Shown: positions 5,543 through 8,727 of the stretch, in pieces
Numbering within the stretch: position 1 is the first letter of the stretch
How the letters are laid out: every line of letters starts with the position of its first letter
Source of the DNA: an uncultured Eubacteriales bacterium
GTDB taxonomy: Bacteria; Bacillota; Clostridia; Oscillospirales; CAG-272
Assembly: GCA_934417455.1 (NCBI GenBank)
Contig: CAKRWK010000036.1
Coordinates: 1 to 8,727 of the forward strand
Length of the DNA: 8,727 bases
Direction of reading: 5' to 3'
The notes under the pieces: model-generated
What the model was told of the DNA's origin: nothing
Databases searched by the model: none
Seen by the model: the letters and a program-made list of their open reading frames with translations, nothing else
Position numbers and translations under genes: made by a program

Positions 5543-5566
5543 AAGAGCCGTCCGCCCGTTCTTTTT
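5521..5566. terminator. bidirectional terminator overlapping the end of the mocR-like gene
   Basis: A 20-bp stem (5521-5540 with 5546-5565, one G-U wobble) has the GAAAG loop containing most of the TGA stop (5540-5542). It is flanked by A-runs on the left and T-runs on the right, so it works in both directions. It separates the convergent mocR-like and Gfo/Idh genes, which are only 24 bp apart. The last seven codons of the regulator form its left arm. Confidence 0.9.
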
Positions 5567-6619
5567 TCAGTTGTGCTTGTGCTGTGCGGCAGAAGCGTAC
5601 AAGTCCTCAAGCAGTTTCGCGCTCGGAAGAATATTGTCGATGTAACTGCGCGTTTTTTCACCCGTTTCCGTGGCGACAAGGAAGGCTCTGTCCTCCACTT
5701 CGTACATATTCGGAATGTCATATTCCGGCGTTTCCGTTTTCAGAGTTTCGCCGTCAAAGAGCGTGAAGTGCCCGCAGTAATCGAGACGCGCGCCCTTCTT
5801 GTCTCCGAGGAAGTCAATATACATTTCCTCTTTCGGAATGTTCTGCGCCCATGCGCCGGTGAAAGAAATGCCGGCCGACGGCGTACGAATATAACCGGAA
5901 GCCAATTCTTCCACGTCGTTTGTACCGTGTTCCACGTCTCCGGTATCCTCTGCCCACATGGACTCATACCGGTAAGACTTCATGTCTTTCGCCAGTTCGC
6001 TGTACGTATCGCACATGACTTCCGTCACGCGGCTCTCACCGAGAATATACAGAATCAAGTCGAAAAAGTGAATGCCCCAGTCAATCAGGACACCGCCGCC
6101 GGATTCCGCCTTGGTGGTGAAAGCACCGCCGAGACCGGGAATGGAACGGCGACTGCGGAAAGAGCAGCACACGTGGTAAATATGCCCGAACTCGCCTTTC
6201 CGGTTCATATCGGCAAGCATCTCCACGGATTTCTGATACCGGTTGCAGACGCCGATGTTCAGAAGTTTTCCCTGTGCCTTGGCCTCTTTTTCCATCTCCT
6301 CGGCAAGCGCGTATCTGACGGCAATCGGCTTTTCACAGAACACATGCTTCCCGGCACGAAGCGCATCCATGGTCACCGTATAGTGTACCGCATTCGGAGT
6401 CAATACGAAAACAGTCTCCACCTCGGGGTCGGCAAGAACGGTATGATAGTCTTCCACCGCCTGTTCGATGTTCGGAAAAGCCGCCTTTGCGGCCTCCGCC
6501 TTGGAAAGGATAATGTCGCATCCGTATTTGATACGCACATCGGGAATGCGGGAAAGCGCGGGCAGGTGGGCGGCGTTCGCAATACGGCCGCAACCGATAA
6601 CGGCTATTGTGTGTTTCAT
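5567..6619 (-). CDS. Gfo/Idh/MocA-family NAD(P)-dependent oxidoreductase
   Basis: A 350-residue soluble dehydrogenase of the expected family length. The N-terminal Rossmann fold starts with [10 protein letters not shown] (GxGxxA at 9-14). Next comes the hallmark EKP at 96-98, whose lysine acts in catalysis. The C-terminal alpha/beta domain carries [15 protein letters not shown], giving Asp180 and His184 at the active site. Family members oxidise or reduce hydroxyl groups of sugars, inositols or their derivatives. The precise substrate is not readable. The start at 6619 is set by GGAGG seven bases upstream. It overlaps the stop of the preceding isomerase gene by 4 nt (ATGA), showing translational coupling. 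The dehydrogenase-isomerase pairing is typical of rare-sugar or inositol catabolism, where one enzyme forms a keto-sugar and the other isomerises it. No transporter or kinase is in the window. Confidence 0.92.
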   Translation of the reverse strand: MKHTIAVIGCGRIANAAHLPALSRIPDVRIKYGCDIILSKAEAAKAAFPNIEQAVEDYHTVLADPEVETVFVLTPNAVHYTVTMDALRAGKHVFCEKPIAVRYALAEEMEKEAKAQGKLLNIGVCNRYQKSVEMLADMNRKGEFGHIYHVCCSFRSRRSIPGLGGAFTTKAESGGGVLIDWGIHFFDLILYILGESRVTEVMCDTYSELAKDMKSYRYESMWAEDTGDVEHGTNDVEELASGYIRTPSAGISFTGAWAQNIPKEEMYIDFLGDKKGARLDYCGHFTLFDGETLKTETPEYDIPNMYEVEDRAFLVATETGEKTRSYIDNILPSAKLLEDLYASAAQHKHN

Positions 6620-7455
6620 TTTGTTTCCTCCATCATGCGGCAAAGAAAATCTTTTGCCTTCTGTATATCGCCTTCGGGGTCGGCGCCCACTTCTCTTTCA
6701 ATGGTCAGAAATCCGCGGTAGCCGACTTTTTCCAGTGCTTTCAGGTAATCGGCAAACGGGACGTTTCCTTCGCCGAGCGGAAGTTCGCGCCAGAGTTCCG
6801 TACGCTCTGCTTCCTCGTCCGTCATATCCGCCGGACGGCGACGCACCATCACGCCGTCTTTGGCATGCGTATGTACAATATAGTCTTTCAGGGTGTGGAC
6901 AGCCGCCACGGGGTCATCTCCCGTTACCATCACAAGATTGGCCGGGTCAAGGTTGACGGCCACGCCCGTAGAATGCAAACCGTCAAGAAACTTTTTCAGC
7001 GTTACGGCCGGTTCCGGTCCCGTTTCCACCGCAAAGTGGGCGCCGATACTGTCGGCATAACGGGCAAGTTCAAAACAGGCCTCCTGCATAACGCCGTATG
7101 TTTCGGAGGCCGTGTCCTCCGGCACGACGCCGATGTGCGTCGTCACGATATTGGTACCCAAATCCATCGCCATGACCATGACCCGTTTGGATTTTTCAAT
7201 CAACTCGCGGTTTTTCTCTTTATGAGTAAAGCCGAGACCGAAGTCGCCGCAGATAGCGGAAAATTTCAGTCCGTGGTCTTCGACAAAACGAAGAAGGTCG
7301 CGCCGGCGCTCGCCGACCAGTTCTTCGGCCGAGGTCGCACCGCTGACGCCGTACATCTGAATGCCGTTGACGCCGATGGCGGCGGCTTTCTTCACGGCAG
7401 TATAAATGTCCGTGCGAAAGGAATCCGTAATAACTCCCACAGGAAAACGATACAT
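6616..7455 (-). CDS. sugar phosphate isomerase/epimerase (xylose-isomerase-like TIM barrel)
   Basis: A 279-residue single-domain TIM barrel of the AP-endonuclease-2/xylose isomerase-like superfamily, of usual length. Predicted divalent-metal ligands and neighbours are visible: Glu144 (FAVETG), Asp170 ([10 protein letters not shown]), His195 and His197 (IVHTHAKDG) and Glu253 (LTIERE). The substrate-loop motif LGEGNVPF occurs near 227-234. Related enzymes interconvert keto-sugars, inosose or tagatose-type compounds. Assigning one substrate would be guesswork. The start at 7455 has AAGGAG seven bases upstream. It is the promoter-proximal gene of a two-gene operon with the Gfo/Idh dehydrogenase and diverges from an AraC regulator. 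A pathway acting on an imported sugar or polyol is the likely context. Confidence 0.9.
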   Translation of the reverse strand: MYRFPVGVITDSFRTDIYTAVKKAAAIGVNGIQMYGVSGATSAEELVGERRRDLLRFVEDHGLKFSAICGDFGLGFTHKEKNRELIEKSKRVMVMAMDLGTNIVTTHIGVVPEDTASETYGVMQEACFELARYADSIGAHFAVETGPEPAVTLKKFLDGLHSTGVAVNLDPANLVMVTGDDPVAAVHTLKDYIVHTHAKDGVMVRRRPADMTDEEAERTELWRELPLGEGNVPFADYLKALEKVGYRGFLTIEREVGADPEGDIQKAKDFLCRMMEETK

Positions 7456-7479
7456 ATTTTTTCTCCTTCAAAATTGCTG

Positions 7480-7508
7480 TTGACTTATTCCATTGGATAT
7501 TGTATAAT
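7480..7508 (+). promoter_or_regulatory. sigma-A promoter of the second AraC regulator
   Basis: TTGACT (7480-7485), a 17-bp spacer and TATAAT (7503-7508). The start is near 7515, leaving a leader of about 75 nt before the gene. It is closer to consensus than the opposed promoter. Confidence 0.75.
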
Positions 7509-7535
7509 AAATTTATCGGATTGTAAAGTTCCATT
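7488..7535. repeat. nested direct repeats in the second AraC control region
   Basis: ATTGTA occurs at 7499-7504 and 7520-7525 (21 bp apart). TTCCATT occurs at 7488-7494 and 7529-7535 (41 bp apart), flanking the first pair. The ATTGTA copies overlap the leftward -10 and -35, so part of the match may be promoter sequence. This is a possible AraC operator. Confidence 0.3.
7499..7527 (-). promoter_or_regulatory. sigma-A promoter of the isomerase-dehydrogenase operon
   Basis: On the minus strand: TTTACA (7527-7522), a 17-bp spacer and TACAAT (7504-7499). The start is near 7492. The -10 is less than perfect, which fits a promoter needing an activator. It interleaves with the AraC gene's promoter. 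Confidence 0.6.
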
Positions 7536-7589
7536 CTTGCGATTTGTGCTTTTATATTGCGGAATAAGAGCGGGGAGGAAAAATTTTTC

Positions 7590-8429
7590 ATGAATCAGAA
7601 TCAATATGAAATACACGGACTGGAAAACGCGACGCTTCCCTTCATTTTTCACAGGATATATACCATGTCATCGCACAGAATACCGCCTATCAACTGGCAT
7701 GAAAATATAGAAATTCTGTTCGGAAGACAGGGGCACGCCAGCCTGAAAGACAATCGGGATATGTTTCCCTTTTCCGCCGGTGAGTTCGCTGTTCTGAGTG
7801 CCAATCACCTACACGCGGTATGCACGGGCGAAGAAGCGTATACATATGATTGTCTGATCATTGACCGTTCCTTCGGACGGCAGAACGGTATCGACACCAG
7901 CTCGCTGATGTTTGACCACGTGTTCCGCGACGAAACATTGGCAACGCTCCTCGACACGTTTTCCGAAGAATACGCACATGCGGACAGACCGTACCGCGTC
8001 GCGCGGCTGCGCGCCCTCTGTCTTTCCGTTCTCACGCATATCTGCCGCTACCACAGTCGTCCGACGGCGGAAAAAAACGACCTTTCGGACTCCTTTTCCC
8101 GTATCAGAGAAGCCATCCGTTTTATGGAATCCGCATTTCCGAAAAATATCACGCTGGACGATGTGGCGGATTACCTTCACATCAGCAAATATTATTTCGC
8201 TCATGAATTCAAAGCCATCACGGGAACGACGTTTCTTTCGTTCCTCAATAATGTCCGTATACAGGAAGCAAAAAAGATGCTGGCGGAAGGCGCTCTCGAC
8301 GTCGGCGAGGTAAGCGAAGCCTGCGGATTTGAGAACCGCTCGCACTTTGCAAAAATTTTCAAAAGATACGTCGGTGTACTGCCGAAAGAATACAAAAGAG
8401 GCAATATGCCGGAAAACAGAATCCCGTAA
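7590..8429 (+). CDS. AraC-family transcriptional regulator (sugar isomerase module)
   Basis: A 279-residue regulator with an N-terminal cupin-like sensor at about residues 35-75 (NWHENIEILFGRQGHASL, then FSAGEFAVLSANHLHAV) and a C-terminal double helix-turn-helix. The latter shows ITLDDVADYLHISKYYFAHEF and VGEVSEACGFENRSHFAKIFKRYVGVLPKEY. The start at 7590 is preferred because GGGAGG lies 11 bases upstream; the longer frame from a TTG at 7557 would include that site. It diverges from the isomerase-dehydrogenase operon and is the obvious candidate regulator of it, probably as a sugar-responsive activator with autorepression. It is clearly related in architecture to the other AraC protein in the window, but not a close copy. 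Confidence 0.92.
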   Translation: MNQNQYEIHGLENATLPFIFHRIYTMSSHRIPPINWHENIEILFGRQGHASLKDNRDMFPFSAGEFAVLSANHLHAVCTGEEAYTYDCLIIDRSFGRQNGIDTSSLMFDHVFRDETLATLLDTFSEEYAHADRPYRVARLRALCLSVLTHICRYHSRPTAEKNDLSDSFSRIREAIRFMESAFPKNITLDDVADYLHISKYYFAHEFKAITGTTFLSFLNNVRIQEAKKMLAEGALDVGEVSEACGFENRSHFAKIFKRYVGVLPKEYKRGNMPENRIP

Positions 8430-8472
8430 AAACGACGGAGAATGCGGATAGCCGCCTCCTCCGTCGTTCGGG
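8423..8472 (-). terminator. intrinsic terminator downstream of the MnmM-like gene
   Basis: AACGACGGAG (8431-8440) pairs with 8459-8468. Inside it, GCGG (8444-8447) pairs with CCGC (8452-8455). An outer CCCG/CGGG extension is interrupted by TAAA. On the minus strand a T5 run (8432-8428) follows the stem, so it mainly terminates the leftward gene. On the plus strand there is no T-run, and the rightward AraC transcript may end here less efficiently. Confidence 0.75.
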
Positions 8473-8482
8473 CTTACATTCC

Positions 8483-8727
8483 TTACGGGTGTTTTTCCAC
8501 AAGAAAGAAATACGGGGACGTCGGCGAATTCAGAATGCGGAATTCCGACGCGCAGATTTTGAATCGGCTGAGCGTTTCAAAATAAGAACGGAGCATATTC
8601 CCTTCCCTTGCGCCTTCCTCATGTCCCGGGTCCACAGCGATAATCAGAACCCCGTCCGGTAAAAGAAGGTCAATCGCGGCTTCGACGGCCGGCATGGTGG
8701 TTTCCCGCATGGTCGTCAGGTCTTTTT
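8483..8727 (-). CDS. MnmM/YtqB-like SAM-dependent methyltransferase, C-terminal part (runs off the window)
   Basis: The last 80 or so residues of a leftward gene whose 5' end lies beyond the window. The frame stays open to the last base, reading KDLTTMRETTMPAVEAAIDLLLPDG from the edge. Motifs ETTMPAVEAAIDLL, GVLIIAVDPGHEEGAREGN and a final SPYFFLVEKHP match the C-terminus of the small class I methyltransferases of the YtqB/MnmM group. There the usual pattern is ETT-xx-A, a GGxxxIVVYxGH strand and NNPPFLxxIEK. In Bacillus, MnmM methylates the wobble nucleoside nm5s2U34 of tRNA. The GH motif after the last strand is present, but NNPP is replaced by SPTSP. The SAM-binding part is outside the window. 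The Met at 8710 is internal, not the start. Confidence 0.75.
   Translation of the reverse strand, partial: KDLTTMRETTMPAVEAAIDLLLPDGVLIIAVDPGHEEGAREGNMLRSYFETLSRFKICASEFRILNSPTSPYFFLVEKHP

Noticed and set aside
5573..6721. A long open frame (382 codons) on the plus strand opposite the Gfo/Idh gene
   Set aside because: It mirrors the codon structure of the strongly supported dehydrogenase, has no recognisable domain and no convincing ribosome binding site.
7537..7561. TTGCG direct repeat 20 bp apart as the second AraC operator
   Set aside because: Only five bases are identical and the spacing is 20 rather than 21 bp; too weak to annotate.
6607..7593. A 328-codon open frame on the plus strand opposite the isomerase gene
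   Set aside because: Antisense shadow of a clear TIM-barrel enzyme. It also runs across the intergenic control region and into the next gene.

Overview
This is an ordinary chromosomal segment of near-balanced base composition from a low-to-mid GC Firmicute (Bacillota). I think a gut-type Clostridia member most likely. The evidence is strong AGGAGG-type ribosome binding sites, consensus sigma-A promoters, a MocR/PdxR-type regulator beside an ECF transporter S component, an MnmM/YtqB-like methyltransferase, and AraC regulators beside Gfo/Idh and sugar-isomerase genes. No rRNA, tRNA or CRISPR array is present. The genus cannot be named from the sequence alone.

Layout, left to right. (1) 1-475: a leftward intrinsic terminator, the right end and decayed transposase tail of an IS3/IS150-type element, then about 300 bp with no recognisable gene. 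(2) 476-3100: a leftward two-gene operon (cytoplasmic beta-propeller-like protein, then a GtrA-family membrane protein, overlapping by 8 nt). It diverges from an AraC-family regulator. The shared control region has interleaved promoters, a palindrome and an 11-mer repeated at exactly 21 bp. (3) 3101-3778: a consensus promoter, a long and apparently structured leader ending in an intrinsic terminator, and a small zinc-ribbon membrane protein, closed by a bidirectional terminator. (4) 3834-5565: an ECF-transporter S component divergent from a MocR-like regulator, again with interleaved promoters. The regulator has Arg where the PLP-binding Lys should be. It also stops about 100 residues early, inside a terminator hairpin. 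(5) 5567-8429: a leftward Gfo/Idh dehydrogenase plus sugar isomerase/epimerase operon (ATGA overlap), divergent from a second AraC regulator. (6) 8423-end: a terminator and the C-terminal part of an MnmM-like tRNA-modifying methyltransferase that runs off the window.

The window consists of three 'regulator plus divergent target' modules built to the same plan: two sigma-A promoters interleaved in about 30-50 bp, so that regulator and target cannot easily fire together. Modules 2 and 5 are probably carbohydrate-responsive. Module 4 is probably vitamin-responsive (B6 is the best guess from family associations). The most unusual items are the structured leader with its candidate attenuator (3157-3358) and the degenerate MocR protein. 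The propeller-GtrA pair has no function I can assign.
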